From Candidatus Egerieimonas intestinavium (lineage in GTDB: Bacteria; Bacillota; Clostridia; Lachnospirales; Lachnospiraceae): a stretch of 62,636 nucleotides of DNA. Of the stretch, positions 10,095 to 18,550 are shown piece by piece; positions within the stretch are counted from its first letter, which is position 1; each line of letters opens with the position of its first letter. The stretch is taken from positions 1 through 62,636 of the forward strand of contig DVHU01000020.1 of assembly GCA_018711815.1 (NCBI GenBank). The letters are read 5' to 3'. A program made the position numbers and the translations under genes. The notes beneath the pieces were generated by a model. The model did no database searches. It saw only the letters and a program-made list of their open reading frames with translations, and was not told where the DNA came from.

Positions 10095-10664
10095 TTAACA
10101 TTTATCGGCGGTTTTGTGGCCGTATAGGATAGAATTTCTGATTTTTTCCGCCTCCTGGGGCCCCTTAAGAAGGGAGATCAGCTCTAAACCGAAGGGAATA
10201 GCCGTTCCCATTCCCCGGCTGGTGGTCACGTTTCCGTCGGTAATCACCCGCTCCGTGAGCACCTTGGCCCCGGTAAGCTTGTCCTCAAAGCCCGGATAGC
10301 AGACAGCCTTCTTGCCCTCCAAAATTCCCAGGGTGCCCAGCACGCTGGGGGCGGCGCAGATGGCTCCGATCCTCTTGCCCTGGCTGTTCCACTGCTGCAA
10401 AAGCTCCGTCAGCTGCCGGCAGCTACCCAGGCTGGTGGTTCCGGGCATTCCCCCCGGCAGCACCAGAAGGGCCGTATCCGCCGTGTCCAGCTCCTCCAAA
10501 AGCACATCCGCCTGCACCCGGATATTGTGGGAGCCTGTGACCTCCCGCTTGCCCTGAATTCCCACCATGGCTGTGGAAACTCCCGCCCTGCGCAGCAGAT
10601 CCACCACGGTAAGCCCCTCGATCTCCTCAAATCCGTCCGCCAAAAAAACACATACCTCTGCCAT
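10095..10664 (-). CDS. DJ-1/PfpI family protein
   Basis: A 189-residue protein of the DJ-1/YajL branch of the class I glutamine-amidotransferase-like fold. The conserved nucleophile is Cys103 in GAICAAPSVLG, with its partner Glu16 in DGFEEIEG, and the C-terminal GMGTAIPFGLELI segment is typical. Members act in oxidative-stress or carbonyl detoxification and were formerly annotated as ThiJ; the exact substrate is unsettled and cannot be read from sequence. It follows a small gene on the same strand after a 67-base gap. Confidence 0.9.
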   Translation of the reverse strand: MAEVCVFLADGFEEIEGLTVVDLLRRAGVSTAMVGIQGKREVTGSHNIRVQADVLLEELDTADTALLVLPGGMPGTTSLGSCRQLTELLQQWNSQGKRIGAICAAPSVLGTLGILEGKKAVCYPGFEDKLTGAKVLTERVITDGNVTTSRGMGTAIPFGLELISLLKGPQEAEKIRNSILYGHKTADKC

Positions 10665-10731
10665 ACCTGACTCCTCCTTGAACTCTATTGTGAGGGCCGG
10701 CGGAACCTGTCCGCCGCCTCTTTTGCCTCAG

Positions 10732-10923
10732 TCAAGTATAGCACATATGCAGCAATTTTTCCAGCATCCGCTGCTGATCCGCCTCCACCTGCTCCTTGGG
10801 GGGCAGCTCCACATTCTCTAAGCGGGCTTCTAATCCGGCTATGTAGCGGGCAACCCACTCTCTGCGGAAGTTTTTGATCTCCCAAATCATCATCATATTG
10901 TTTATTTCCTCAATTATACTCAT
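10732..10923 (-). CDS. Small conserved-looking protein, function unknown
   Basis: A 63-residue protein starting MSIIEEINNMMMIWEIKNFRR. The start is set by a strong AGGAGGAAG seven bases upstream; the frame runs further 5' without a better site. It is predicted to be mainly helical, charged and without a membrane segment. It sits 67 bases upstream of the DJ-1 gene on the same strand and divergently to the XRE regulator at 11072, which may control it. I do not recognise a family. Confidence 0.6.
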   Translation of the reverse strand: MSIIEEINNMMMIWEIKNFRREWVARYIAGLEARLENVELPPKEQVEADQQRMLEKLLHMCYT

Positions 10924-11071
10924 GATTCTTCCTCCTGCTTTTTTAGGGATACGTAGGAAGCAGTCCATTTCTTTCAGTTTTCCCGAAAATATTTTTCTTT
11001 TTCTTTCATTTTCCCGCCACTTCCCCGTATCTCTGATATAGCTGTTCTGTTCTATGTATTTGAGGTGTTCT

Positions 11072-11473
11072 ATGAATGTAAAGTACTTTCCCCGCAACCT
11101 TCGTTTTCTGCGCCGGATTAACGGCTACACCCAGGAGGAAATCAGCGCCCTCCTTCATGTGTGCCGGCAGACCTACACCAACTATGAGCACGCCCGGCGT
11201 TTTCCCTCCGTGGACATTCTGCTGCGCCTGTCCTCCCTCTTTCAGGTGCCCCTGGAGTCTCTCTTCTCCCCCTCCCTGCCCGAATCCAGACCCCTGAGGC
11301 CGCCGGGCCTGGCCCTATCTCCCAAAAGGCACCCCGGTTTAACCTTATCTCCCAGGAAGCCTCCCGGCTTAGTCTTATCCTCCAGGGGCTCCGCCGGGGC
11401 GGGGCTTTTCGCTCCCCCGTCCCCGGCGGCTTCTCCCCGGTTTATCTACCGCTCTGCCGCCTTGGCTGCGTAA
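11072..11473 (+). CDS. XRE-family transcriptional regulator with proline-rich repeat tail
   Basis: A 133-residue protein. Residues about 1-65 are a helix-turn-helix domain (FLRRINGYTQEEISALL, VCRQTYTNYEHARRFPSVD). The rest is a low-complexity Pro/Ser/Leu tail with three copies of a PPGLxLSxR unit encoded by a 30-bp tandem repeat (11303-11392). ATG 11072 is chosen over an ATG six codons earlier because GAGGTG is well spaced. The gene runs 28 bases into the 3' end of the opposite lipoprotein gene. The tail may be an extension into former intergenic DNA after loss of a stop; only the helix-turn-helix part resembles family members. Confidence 0.75.
   Translation: MNVKYFPRNLRFLRRINGYTQEEISALLHVCRQTYTNYEHARRFPSVDILLRLSSLFQVPLESLFSPSLPESRPLRPPGLALSPKRHPGLTLSPRKPPGLVLSSRGSAGAGLFAPPSPAASPRFIYRSAALAA
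11303..11392 (+). repeat. 30-bp tandem repeat, three copies, in a regulator gene
   Basis: Three adjacent 30-base units beginning CCGGGCCTGG, CCCGGTTTAA and CCCGGCTTAG share CTTATCTCCCA-type cores. They stay in frame and encode PGLxLSxRxP units at the C-terminus of the regulator. Confidence 0.75.
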
Positions 11474-12501
11474 GAAGTGTCCACCAGGGCCTCGTAATCC
11501 ACCCGTTTCTCCAGCTCTCCCGCGCTTTCCAGAATATCCTCCAGAAGCTCAAAGCTCTCCTGCTCAAAGATCAGATCCTCTTTCCAGGTATCCTGCTGCT
11601 GGTACCGGTCCACGATGGTAGTGATGGTCTCCAGGTCATTTTCCGTAAACTGTGGCTGAATCACCCGGGCGATCTCCTCCGGAGTGTGGGAATTCACATA
11701 ATCCATCCCCCGCTGCAGGGCGTTGGTAAATTTCTGAATCACCTGGGGATTCTCCTTCATATAGCTGGTTTTGGCGCTGTAGGCCGTGTAGGGCACATAG
11801 CCGGAATCCACACCGCAGGAGGCTACCACGTAGCCCACGCCCTCCTGCTCCAGGGCCGTGGCCGAGGGCTCAAATTCCACGGTAAAATCCCCCTGGCCGC
11901 CGGAAAAGGCCGCAGCTGTGGAGCCAAAGTCGATTCCCTGCTCAATGTCCAGATCCTTCTCCGGATCAATGCCGTTCTTCTTCAAAATATATTCAAAGAC
12001 CATCTCCGGCATACCGCCCTTGCGGCCGCCCAGAACCGTGGTCCCTTTCAGATTTTCCCAGGTAAAGTCCGGCATCTCCTCCCGGGCCACCAGGAAATTC
12101 CCGGCCCGCTGGGTCAGCTGGGCGAAATTCACCACCGTGTCGTTGGCCTCCTCCTGGTAGGCGTAGATGGAGGCCTCAGCTCCCATAAATCCGATATCCG
12201 CCTCCCCCGCCAGCAGGGCGGCCATGGTTTTATCCGCTCCGAAGCCGTTGACCAGCGTCACCTCAAGCCCTTCCTCCTGGAAATAGCCCTTCTCCAGGGC
12301 CACATACTGGGGAGCGTAGAAAATCGAGTGAGCCACCTCGTTGAGGGTCACTTCCACCAGCTCCTCCTCTTCCTCCTGGGCTTTGCCGGAGTCCTTATCT
12401 CCTCCGGCGGAGGCGCTGGCCTTTTTATCGCCGCCGCAGCCGGTCAGTACCGTCAAAACCGCCAGCACAAAGCACAGCAGCAGTGCAATTCGCTTTTTCA
12501 T
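11446..12501 (-). CDS. NMT1/SsuA-like ABC transporter substrate-binding lipoprotein (orphan)
   Basis: A 351-residue secreted lipoprotein. The signal MKKRIALLLCFVLAVLTVLTG ends in a lipobox Cys (LTGCGG), followed by a Gly/Ser/Lys linker and an acidic stretch, then the NMT1 periplasmic fold with PQYVALEKGYFQEEGLEVTL, the class signature for thiamine-precursor, nitrate, sulfonate or taurine receptors. The start has AGGAGG seven bases upstream. No permease or ATPase gene lies nearby, so it is an orphan receptor that must use a remote transporter. The ligand is unknown. It is divergent from proC. Confidence 0.85.
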   Translation of the reverse strand: MKKRIALLLCFVLAVLTVLTGCGGDKKASASAGGDKDSGKAQEEEEELVEVTLNEVAHSIFYAPQYVALEKGYFQEEGLEVTLVNGFGADKTMAALLAGEADIGFMGAEASIYAYQEEANDTVVNFAQLTQRAGNFLVAREEMPDFTWENLKGTTVLGGRKGGMPEMVFEYILKKNGIDPEKDLDIEQGIDFGSTAAAFSGGQGDFTVEFEPSATALEQEGVGYVVASCGVDSGYVPYTAYSAKTSYMKENPQVIQKFTNALQRGMDYVNSHTPEEIARVIQPQFTENDLETITTIVDRYQQQDTWKEDLIFEQESFELLEDILESAGELEKRVDYEALVDTSYAAKAAER

Positions 12502-12569
12502 AATTATACCTCCTCTTTTCAGCGATACTATACTATATGAGAAATGCCGGCGGGAGGTTCCGCCGGGAC

Positions 12570-12597
12570 TTGTCAAATTCCCGCTCTGGGGTATAAT
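12570..12597 (+). promoter_or_regulatory. Promoter of proC
   Basis: TTGTCA, a 16-base spacer and TATAAT lie 36 bases upstream of the proC start codon, with AAAGGAGGATC as the ribosome site. Confidence 0.75.
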
Positions 12598-12633
12598 GAA
12601 AAGTAGCTTAACGTCGTTTAAAGGAGGATCATC

Positions 12634-13425
12634 ATGAAACTTGGATTTATCGGATGTGGAAATATGGCTTCCGCCATGATCGGCGGAATTATTCAGAAGG
12701 GGATCGCGGCCCCGGAGGAGATCATCGCCTCCGGCCGTTCTCAGGCCACGGCCCAGCGGATCGCCGGTCTGGGCATCCGCCGGGCGGAGAATAACTGTCA
12801 GGTGGTTCAGGAGTCCCAGGTAATTGTCATCGCCGTGAAGCCCCAGTACTATCAGGAGGTCATCGCTGAGATTAAAGACTGCGCTGCCCCGGAGAAAATC
12901 TTCGTGAGCATCGCCCCGGGCAAAACCCTGGCCTGGCTTGAATCTCTGTTCGGCCGCCCGGTAAAATTAATCCGCACCATGCCCAACACCCCGGCCCAGG
13001 TGGGCGAGGGAATGAGCGCCCTGACCCCCAATCAGCTGGTATCTGCGGAGGAGGCCCAGGTTGTGACCCGCATTTTCCAGGGCTTCGGCCAGGCAGAGCT
13101 GGTCAGCGAGTCCCTGCAGGATGCGGTGGTGGGCGTCAGCGGCAGCGCTCCTGCCTATATCTTCATGCTCATCGAGGCCATGGCTGACGCCGCAGTGGCC
13201 GAGGGAATGCCCCGGGCCCAGGCTTACCGCTTTGCCGCCCAAGCCGTCCTGGGAAGCGCCAAGATGGTTCTGGACACCGGCCGGCACCCGGGAGAACTGA
13301 AAGACATGGTCTGCTCCCCGGCGGGAACCACCATCGAGGCCGTGCGGGTTCTGGAGGAGAAAGGTTTTAGAAGCTCCATCATGGAGGCCATCCGCACCTG
13401 CTGCGCCAAGGGCCGCTCCATGTAA
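12634..13425 (+). CDS. proC: Pyrroline-5-carboxylate reductase
   Basis: A 263-residue NADPH-dependent enzyme catalysing the last step of proline synthesis. The N-terminal Rossmann motif is GFIGCGNMASAMIGG, followed by VIAVKPQ and RTMPNTPAQVGEG. The C-terminal signature runs from GVSGSAPAYIF through DMVCSPAGTTIEAVRVLEE. The length is normal. It is transcribed alone from its own promoter, with a strong terminator 12 bases behind the stop. No proA or proB is nearby. Confidence 0.97.
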   Translation: MKLGFIGCGNMASAMIGGIIQKGIAAPEEIIASGRSQATAQRIAGLGIRRAENNCQVVQESQVIVIAVKPQYYQEVIAEIKDCAAPEKIFVSIAPGKTLAWLESLFGRPVKLIRTMPNTPAQVGEGMSALTPNQLVSAEEAQVVTRIFQGFGQAELVSESLQDAVVGVSGSAPAYIFMLIEAMADAAVAEGMPRAQAYRFAAQAVLGSAKMVLDTGRHPGELKDMVCSPAGTTIEAVRVLEEKGFRSSIMEAIRTCCAKGRSM

Positions 13426-13436
13426 TCCGGCATAAA

Positions 13437-13509
13437 GGGAGGGCTGCCCCATCAGCGGCGGTCACCGTAAATATACGGGATACCGCCCCATGGGACAGCC
13501 CTCTTTTTT
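13437..13509 (+). terminator. Terminator of proC
   Basis: A long stem pairs AGGGCTGCCCCAT with ATGGGACAGCCCT. It encloses a smaller hairpin (CCGTAAATATACGG) and ends in TTTTTT. It also stops the converging XRE gene's read-through only weakly. Confidence 0.85.
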
Positions 13510-13536
13510 CGTCCTCAACTCCCCGGGATCCAGTAT

Positions 13537-13794
13537 CTAGGGGGTCGGGGTATCGCGAAAATCAAACAAATCCTTTATTGGTACCTCTAACGCATCCGCA
13601 ATGTCAAAAAGCTTAGTTAATGAAATGGAAGTTTTACCGTTCGGCGCTTCGATATTACTCATATGGGTACGGCTGATTTGGACAGCTTCTGCCAAATCCA
13701 TCTGCGTCATCCCACGAAGCTTACGGTAATAGGCAATTGTCAGCCCCAACAGGCGAAAATCATTCATACGTTTGTAATCTGTACTTTCAGCCAT
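13537..13794 (-). CDS. Small XRE-family regulator
   Basis: An 85-residue single-domain DNA-binding protein. The helix-turn-helix is GMTQMDLAEAVQISRTHMSNIE (about residues 29-50) and the end is acidic (DLFDFRDTPTP). AAAGGAGGC precedes the start. The closest relatives by pattern are Cro/CI-like regulators; its target is not evident. The leader upstream is AT-rich with a small TATTGC/GCAATA inverted repeat at 13890-13920, which could be its operator. Confidence 0.85.
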   Translation of the reverse strand: MAESTDYKRMNDFRLLGLTIAYYRKLRGMTQMDLAEAVQISRTHMSNIEAPNGKTSISLTKLFDIADALEVPIKDLFDFRDTPTP

Positions 13795-13920
13795 TTTTGC
13801 AGCCTCCTTTCTTCTGTTGATATTATTGTATCAAGAAAGGGGGAAAGCTAAACAAAATCACGCCTGACAAATGCAAAGAGAGATGGGATATATTGCAGAA
13901 TTAAACGTATTTTTGCAATA

Positions 13921-14370
13921 TTAAAATGGATTTTTGCTCAAATTGCTGTTGTGGTAGCGGGTGGAAAAGGTCACTTCCTGGCCGAACCAGTCGGGGGGTG
14001 TAAATTTTTCTGCCTCCTCCTGGCTGGGAAACTCCACCTCCGCCAGCAGCAGACCCTCATGGGCCCCTCCAAAGACGTCCAGCTCCGCCGTGAGTCCTCC
14101 CTCCAGGGGAATGCAGTACCTGGTTTTGGTGATAAGCAGGCCGTCTGTTTTCTCCCGCAGGTGCAGGTAGGCCTCCCGGGTCAGGGGCAGATTGTACTCC
14201 TCCCTCACCATCAGCCCCTTGGATTTATAAGTTAGGATATACTCCTGGTCCTGGCGGCGCACCCGCACCACCGGCTCCCGGCAGAGATAGCCCTGTTCGA
14301 TTTCATGGCGCGCGCACTGCTCCAGCCCCTCCGGCAGCCGCTCCAGCAAATATTTTCTCTCAATTTCCAT
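13921..14370 (-). CDS. CYTH domain protein (putative triphosphatase)
   Basis: A 149-residue protein with the CYTH triphosphate-tunnel fold. The signature EIERKYL lies at residues 2-8, and alternating charged strand residues (VRVRRQ, ILTYKSKG, EEYNLPL, ITKTRY, AELDVFGG, LLAEVEFPS) line the tunnel. Bacterial members hydrolyse inorganic triphosphate or thiamine triphosphate; which applies here cannot be told. AAGGAGAAG precedes the start. It is divergent from the HAD gene, with a TTTCGAT/ATCGAAA palindrome between them. Confidence 0.9.
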   Translation of the reverse strand: MEIERKYLLERLPEGLEQCARHEIEQGYLCREPVVRVRRQDQEYILTYKSKGLMVREEYNLPLTREAYLHLREKTDGLLITKTRYCIPLEGGLTAELDVFGGAHEGLLLAEVEFPSQEEAEKFTPPDWFGQEVTFSTRYHNSNLSKNPF

Positions 14371-14514
14371 AGGATATCTTCTCCTTTCCCTGCTATTCTA
14401 TCATATTTTTCCCCTGCATTTCGATTTTCTATCGAAATTTTCCGCAAAAAATGGTATGGTAAAGAAGATCTATATTTTGGAAAGAAAAATTATCCGTGAG
14501 AAAGGAATACGTTT

Positions 14515-15192
14515 ATGATTCGAGCTTTACTTTTTGATATGGACGGACTGATGTTTGACACAGAGCGCATGTCGGAGGACAGCTGGCAAAAAATCGCCAG
14601 CCAGCAGGGCTTTTTGCTGACCCCAGAGCGGATGGAGCAGTTCCGGGGCAGCAACATCGTGCGCTGCCGCCAGCTTTTTCAGGAGTGGTTCGGGGCTTCC
14701 GTGGCCTTCGATCAGCTGGCCGCCCAGTGCCGGGCCCAGGTTCTCTCCCGGGTGGAGGCCCAGGGCGTTCCCCTGAAGAAGGGACTTATGGAGCTTCTCG
14801 AATACGCCAAAGATCACGGTATTCCGGCGGCCATCGCCACCTCCACCATAAGGCCCCAGGCCAGCCGCTACTGGGAATTGGCCGGGATCCTACCCTACTT
14901 CTCCGCCTCCGTCTGCGGGGACGAGGTGACCCAGGGCAAGCCCGACCCGCAGATCTTCCTGCTGGCCGCCCAAAAGCTGGGAGTATCTCCCCGGGAGTGC
15001 CTGGTGCTGGAGGACAGCCCCAACGGCCTCAGGGCCGGCCGGGCCGGGAATATGTACGTGGGCATGGTTCCGGATATCGCCCCGGCCACCAGGGAGCTTC
15101 GGGAAATCTGTGATTTTGTCTTTGCGGATCTGTCCCAGGTAATCCCCGTACTGGAAAAGCAAAGGGACGGCGCTCCCCAGGCTAACGCCTGA
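14515..15192 (+). CDS. HAD-superfamily phosphatase, beta-phosphoglucomutase-like group
   Basis: A 225-residue haloacid dehalogenase-type hydrolase. Motif I is FDMDGLMFD (nucleophile Asp8, acid/base Asp10), motif II the threonine/serine in IATST, motif III the lysine in TQGKPDPQIF, and motif IV LEDSPNGLRAG. A helical cap lies between motifs I and II. The substrate is unknown; this subgroup includes sugar-phosphate phosphatases. GAGAAAGGAAT precedes the start. It is followed closely by the convergent CmpB-like gene. Confidence 0.9.
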   Translation: MIRALLFDMDGLMFDTERMSEDSWQKIASQQGFLLTPERMEQFRGSNIVRCRQLFQEWFGASVAFDQLAAQCRAQVLSRVEAQGVPLKKGLMELLEYAKDHGIPAAIATSTIRPQASRYWELAGILPYFSASVCGDEVTQGKPDPQIFLLAAQKLGVSPRECLVLEDSPNGLRAGRAGNMYVGMVPDIAPATRELREICDFVFADLSQVIPVLEKQRDGAPQANA

Positions 15193-15239
15193 GGACAGCC
15201 GTCCGCAATCTCTTCATCATTTCTATTGCTGGTTGGCGC

Positions 15240-15809
15240 CTATGGCCTTAAGGTTCCGGTCAAGGCGGTGGTGATCCCATCCCCCATGTTGGGCCGGAAT
15301 ATGGAATGGCAGAAATCTGCCGCAAACAGCAGGATCAAAACCAGGCAGAGGATCTCCAGGGTTTTGGGCGGAATCCTCTTCAGCAGCCGGCTGGCCGCAG
15401 GCGCCAGCCGGTAAACCAGCAGAAGGCCGCCGATTCCGAAGATCACCAGTCCCACCAGGCATACCCGCCCCTGAATCTGAAAGCGCAGGTCGCTGTAATC
15501 CCACCATCTGGTGTGATACACGGTCTCCAGATACCACCCGGTGACGTACTCCATAACTCCGCAGAGCCCCATGGTCAGCAGAAACAGCCGCAGGGGGCTT
15601 TTATCATATTTCCCCAGAAACAGCAAAATCAGAACGCTTCCGGCTCCGTAGATAGGAAGCCAGGGGCCGCTCAGCACGCCGCGTTTAACAAATTCACCGT
15701 CCTCCACCAGGTGGATAGCCACTTCCCAGAGCCATCCGGCAAAGGACATCAGCACAAATAAGATCACCAGCAATTCCAGCTTTTCCTTCCAGCTCTGCTC
15801 CTTCCTCAT
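15240..15809 (-). CDS. CmpB-like membrane protein (putative ABC-transporter type IV family)
   Basis: A 189-residue membrane protein with about five hydrophobic segments. It carries the family pattern SFAGWLWEVAI, then RGVLSGPWLPIYGAGS, then WWDYSDLRFQIQGRVCL. The family is widespread in Lachnospiraceae and is named a putative ABC permease, but no ATPase partner is known; function is unproven. GAGGGAATC is the ribosome site. The C-terminus is unremarkable. Confidence 0.8.
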   Translation of the reverse strand: MRKEQSWKEKLELLVILFVLMSFAGWLWEVAIHLVEDGEFVKRGVLSGPWLPIYGAGSVLILLFLGKYDKSPLRLFLLTMGLCGVMEYVTGWYLETVYHTRWWDYSDLRFQIQGRVCLVGLVIFGIGGLLLVYRLAPAASRLLKRIPPKTLEILCLVLILLFAADFCHSIFRPNMGDGITTALTGTLRP

Positions 15810-15934
15810 AAGATTCCCTCCTGTCCCGAATTTTTGCTTTCTTTTCCTGTTATCAGTATCTTACGAAAAAGTTCTTCATATTCAGAAAAGGAAAAGGGAA
15901 TACTTTCTGGTTCTTTTATTAAATTTTTATTAAT

Positions 15935-16819
15935 TTATCCAGGGACAATCACCAGGGCCTGTCTCCCCAGCTCCTCATAGGGGGCGGCCACCTCATCCGT
16001 GCGGTAGGCCATGGCCTCGGTCTCTGAAGGGTCGTTGAAAAAGAGATAGTCTCCCTGGTAACCGGTCAGCAGCAGGCAGTGCTCGCCCCTGGGCCAGAAG
16101 TAGGGAGCGCTTCTGCCCTCCATCAGCCAGGAGTCCCGGTAGCTGATGGTACCCATGCCGCTGCTGGCCCAGAGAATCACCGGATTCCCCTGATTCAGCT
16201 GCTCCTTCAGCTCCTCCAGGCTGCTGCCCGTCAAATCCCGGATCTCAAGACCGCTCCTGCCGCCCGCCAGAAGCTTCTCCACGGTCTCCAAGATCACCGG
16301 AGCAAAGCAGCCGTAACCGGATTTTGACAGGGGATTCCCCACAAAAACCTGGTTTGGATCCGGCCCGTAGGTTTTGCCGTCCTTCTGGTAGAGCTCCCCC
16401 TGGGGCATCGCCTCCATAAATTCTTCCACGGAGATCTCCAGACCGGCGGTCTGCAGGGCCATCACCGCGGTCACCGCCTCGCAGCCGGTGAGGTAGCCCA
16501 GCTCCTTCTGGTTTAGGTATACGCAGTCCAGAAGGACCTCCTCCCCAGAGTTCTGCCACGCCCTCTCGTTCTCCATCTCCGGTGTTTCTGTCTCCCCTTC
16601 GCTATCTGTCCCCGTCCAGCTGTCCCATACGTTCTTCCCGTTCTGGATCACCTCCTGGGCCTTGCCCGAGGCGGCCTCCTTGATCAGGCCGCCCAATTCC
16701 TTAAGAATTCCCAGCTGGTAAATCTGAAACCCTAAAATCACAATTGCCATCAACAGGAGAAGCCGCAAAATCCTTCCCCCTCGCTTTTTTACCCTTCTGG
16801 TTCTTTTGCTGTCCTCCAT
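15935..16819 (-). CDS. Membrane-anchored C39-like papain-fold peptidase
   Basis: A 294-residue protein with a basic N-terminus and one transmembrane anchor (about residues 18-37), a charged linker, and an extracellular C39_2-type domain. The probable catalytic Cys113 lies in GYLTGCEAVTAVM, His247 in RGEHCLLLTGY and Asp263 in FFNDPS. The family is found in Firmicutes cell-surface proteins; substrates are unknown. It is not next to a bacteriocin exporter, so the leader-peptidase role of true C39 domains is unlikely. Confidence 0.85.
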   Translation of the reverse strand: MEDSKRTRRVKKRGGRILRLLLLMAIVILGFQIYQLGILKELGGLIKEAASGKAQEVIQNGKNVWDSWTGTDSEGETETPEMENERAWQNSGEEVLLDCVYLNQKELGYLTGCEAVTAVMALQTAGLEISVEEFMEAMPQGELYQKDGKTYGPDPNQVFVGNPLSKSGYGCFAPVILETVEKLLAGGRSGLEIRDLTGSSLEELKEQLNQGNPVILWASSGMGTISYRDSWLMEGRSAPYFWPRGEHCLLLTGYQGDYLFFNDPSETEAMAYRTDEVAAPYEELGRQALVIVPG

Positions 16820-16966
16820 GGTTCCTCCTTCTTCCGGCAGCGCCGTCTACACCCATTTTAATCTTAGACGCGCAAAAAGGCCAGTCGGTTGTGACAAGAA
16901 ATACAACTTTTTGGAGCGCCGCGTTATTCTATATTCCCGCCTATTCGCTGCCGCCGCAGCCCCCCA

Positions 16967-17014
16967 ATAAAAATGCCGGGAAAGGGCCAGGCTCCCGCCC
17001 GCCTTTCTCCGGCA
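16967..17014 (-). terminator. Terminator of the alsT-type gene
   Basis: On the minus strand TTGCCGGAGAAAGG pairs with CCTTTCCCGGCA and is followed by TTTTTATT, 12 bases past the stop codon. Confidence 0.8.
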
Positions 17015-17025
17015 ATGCCTTAAGG

Positions 17026-18393
17026 CTAATGCTTTTTGTGCTTCTTCTGATATTCCTTGTGCAGACCCGCCACGATCCCGGAACCTGCCAGCAGGGCGAT
17101 CAGGTTGGGGAGCACCATCAGACCGTTGAACATGTCGGACATGTTCCAGACCAGATCCACCTTCAGATTGGCGCCCACCAGCACGAAGAGGATCACCAGC
17201 ACCGCGTAGACGCGCACGGCCTTCTTGCCGAACATCTCCTTCACATTCACCTCACCGAAGAAATACCAGCCGATGATGGTGGTGAAGGCAAAGAACAGCA
17301 TACAGATGGCAATAAATATTTTTCCAAAGGAACCGAAGGCGCTGTCAAAGGCCACCTGGGCCAGCTCAGACCCCGTAAGCCCGGTTCCCAGAACCCCGGT
17401 AGAGAGAATCACCAGGGCGGTCAGCGTCAGGATGATAAAGGTATCCAGGAACACGCCCATCATGGCGATGATTCCCTGGTCCGCCGGGTGATCCACCTTG
17501 GCGATGGCATGGGCATGGGGGGTAGAACCCATACCGGCCTCATTGGAGAAGAGTCCCCGGGCCACTCCGTAGCGCATGGCCTGCTGTACGCCCACACCCA
17601 GGGCTCCGCCCATGACTGCCTGGGGATTAAAGGCTCCCACGAAGATATCATGGAAGGCCTGCACCACCCCGCTGCCGTTCATAAACAGAATAATTGCACA
17701 GCCCACGATATAGAAGAGCGCCATCAACGGCACTACCTTCTCCGTCACCCGGGCAATCCGCTGAACCCCGCCCAGGAAGATAACTCCGGCCACCAGGGCC
17801 ACACAGATGCCCACCGTCCAGGCGGGAACCCCGAAGGCGTTGGCAAAGGATACGCCGATGGAATTAGACTGCACCATATTTCCCATAAATCCCAGGGCCA
17901 GAATAATCGCCACAGAGAAGAACCCTGCCAGGAATTTGCCGAAGCCGCCCTTAAAAATATAGCGGATGTAGTACACCGGACCGCCCACCAGCTGGCCGTC
18001 CTTGGTCTCCCGGGTCTTCTGGGCCAGGATAGCCTCCGCATAGATGGTCGCCATGCCGAAGAAGGCGGACAGCCACATCCAGAAAATGGCTCCCGGGCCA
18101 CCGGAGGCAATGGCCGTGGCCGCTCCCGCGATATTTCCCGTTCCCACCTGGGCCGCAATGGCTGTGGTCAGGGCCTGGAAGGAGCTGAGGCCATCCTTGT
18201 GGTTTTTCCCGTGGAGAGAAAAGCCGCCGAACATTTTCTTCATGCCTGTGCCGAATCTCCTGATCTGGACGAAGCCCAGACGCAGGGAGAAAAATACGCC
18301 GGTTCCCACCAGGAGAAAGATCAGCGCATAATCCCACAGGAACTTGTTTACTAATTTTACAGCTGAGTCAATAGTTACCATCACCGCATCCAA
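17026..18393 (-). CDS. alsT: AGCS-family sodium:alanine/glycine symporter
   Basis: A 455-residue transporter with about eleven membrane segments. It shows AGCS hallmarks: LGFVQIRRF near residue 40, AAQVGTGNIAGAATAIASGGPGA interrupted only by the family pattern, and FSNEAGMGSTPHAHA in the middle. It takes up alanine or glycine with sodium. The upstream tandem glycine riboswitch points to glycine. Glycine riboswitches before AGCS transporters can act as on-switches for catabolism or off-switches for import; the terminator here is compatible with either and needs folding. Confidence 0.95.
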   Translation of the reverse strand: MDAVMVTIDSAVKLVNKFLWDYALIFLLVGTGVFFSLRLGFVQIRRFGTGMKKMFGGFSLHGKNHKDGLSSFQALTTAIAAQVGTGNIAGAATAIASGGPGAIFWMWLSAFFGMATIYAEAILAQKTRETKDGQLVGGPVYYIRYIFKGGFGKFLAGFFSVAIILALGFMGNMVQSNSIGVSFANAFGVPAWTVGICVALVAGVIFLGGVQRIARVTEKVVPLMALFYIVGCAIILFMNGSGVVQAFHDIFVGAFNPQAVMGGALGVGVQQAMRYGVARGLFSNEAGMGSTPHAHAIAKVDHPADQGIIAMMGVFLDTFIILTLTALVILSTGVLGTGLTGSELAQVAFDSAFGSFGKIFIAICMLFFAFTTIIGWYFFGEVNVKEMFGKKAVRVYAVLVILFVLVGANLKVDLVWNMSDMFNGLMVLPNLIALLAGSGIVAGLHKEYQKKHKKH

Positions 18394-18429
18394 TTTTCTT
18401 TCCTCCTCATTTGCTTGAATATACTCAGC

Positions 18430-18550
18430 CCTGCTCTCCCGGATTAACGCCGCTGAGCGCCGTCGCTTTCTTTCCGCCGCAGTGCGTTCCTGCCCGGAGG
18501 GCTTTTTATTTTAGTAGGAAATTCAGAGGAATTTCCTACTAAAATAAAAA
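18430..18550 (-). repeat. R2 repeat, copy a (in glycine-riboswitch leader)
   Basis: Read on the minus strand, it starts at the T-tract of the riboswitch terminator with a perfect 21-bp inverted repeat (18530-18550 with 18503-18523, 6-base loop). A GC-rich core follows whose complement contains CCGCCGCAGTGCG (18474-18486), then a GCGCT-rich tail. The core, stem sequence (TAGGAA/TTCCTA), loop length and order match copy b at 60130-60249. It lies wholly in the 5' leader of alsT. Confidence 0.75.

Noticed and set aside
16744..18354. A long open frame (536 codons) on the plus strand opposite the alsT-type gene
   Set aside because: It is a mirror of the GC-rich coding on the other strand: His/Gln/Gly-rich, no family, no ribosome site, and it crosses the terminator and the C39-like gene start.
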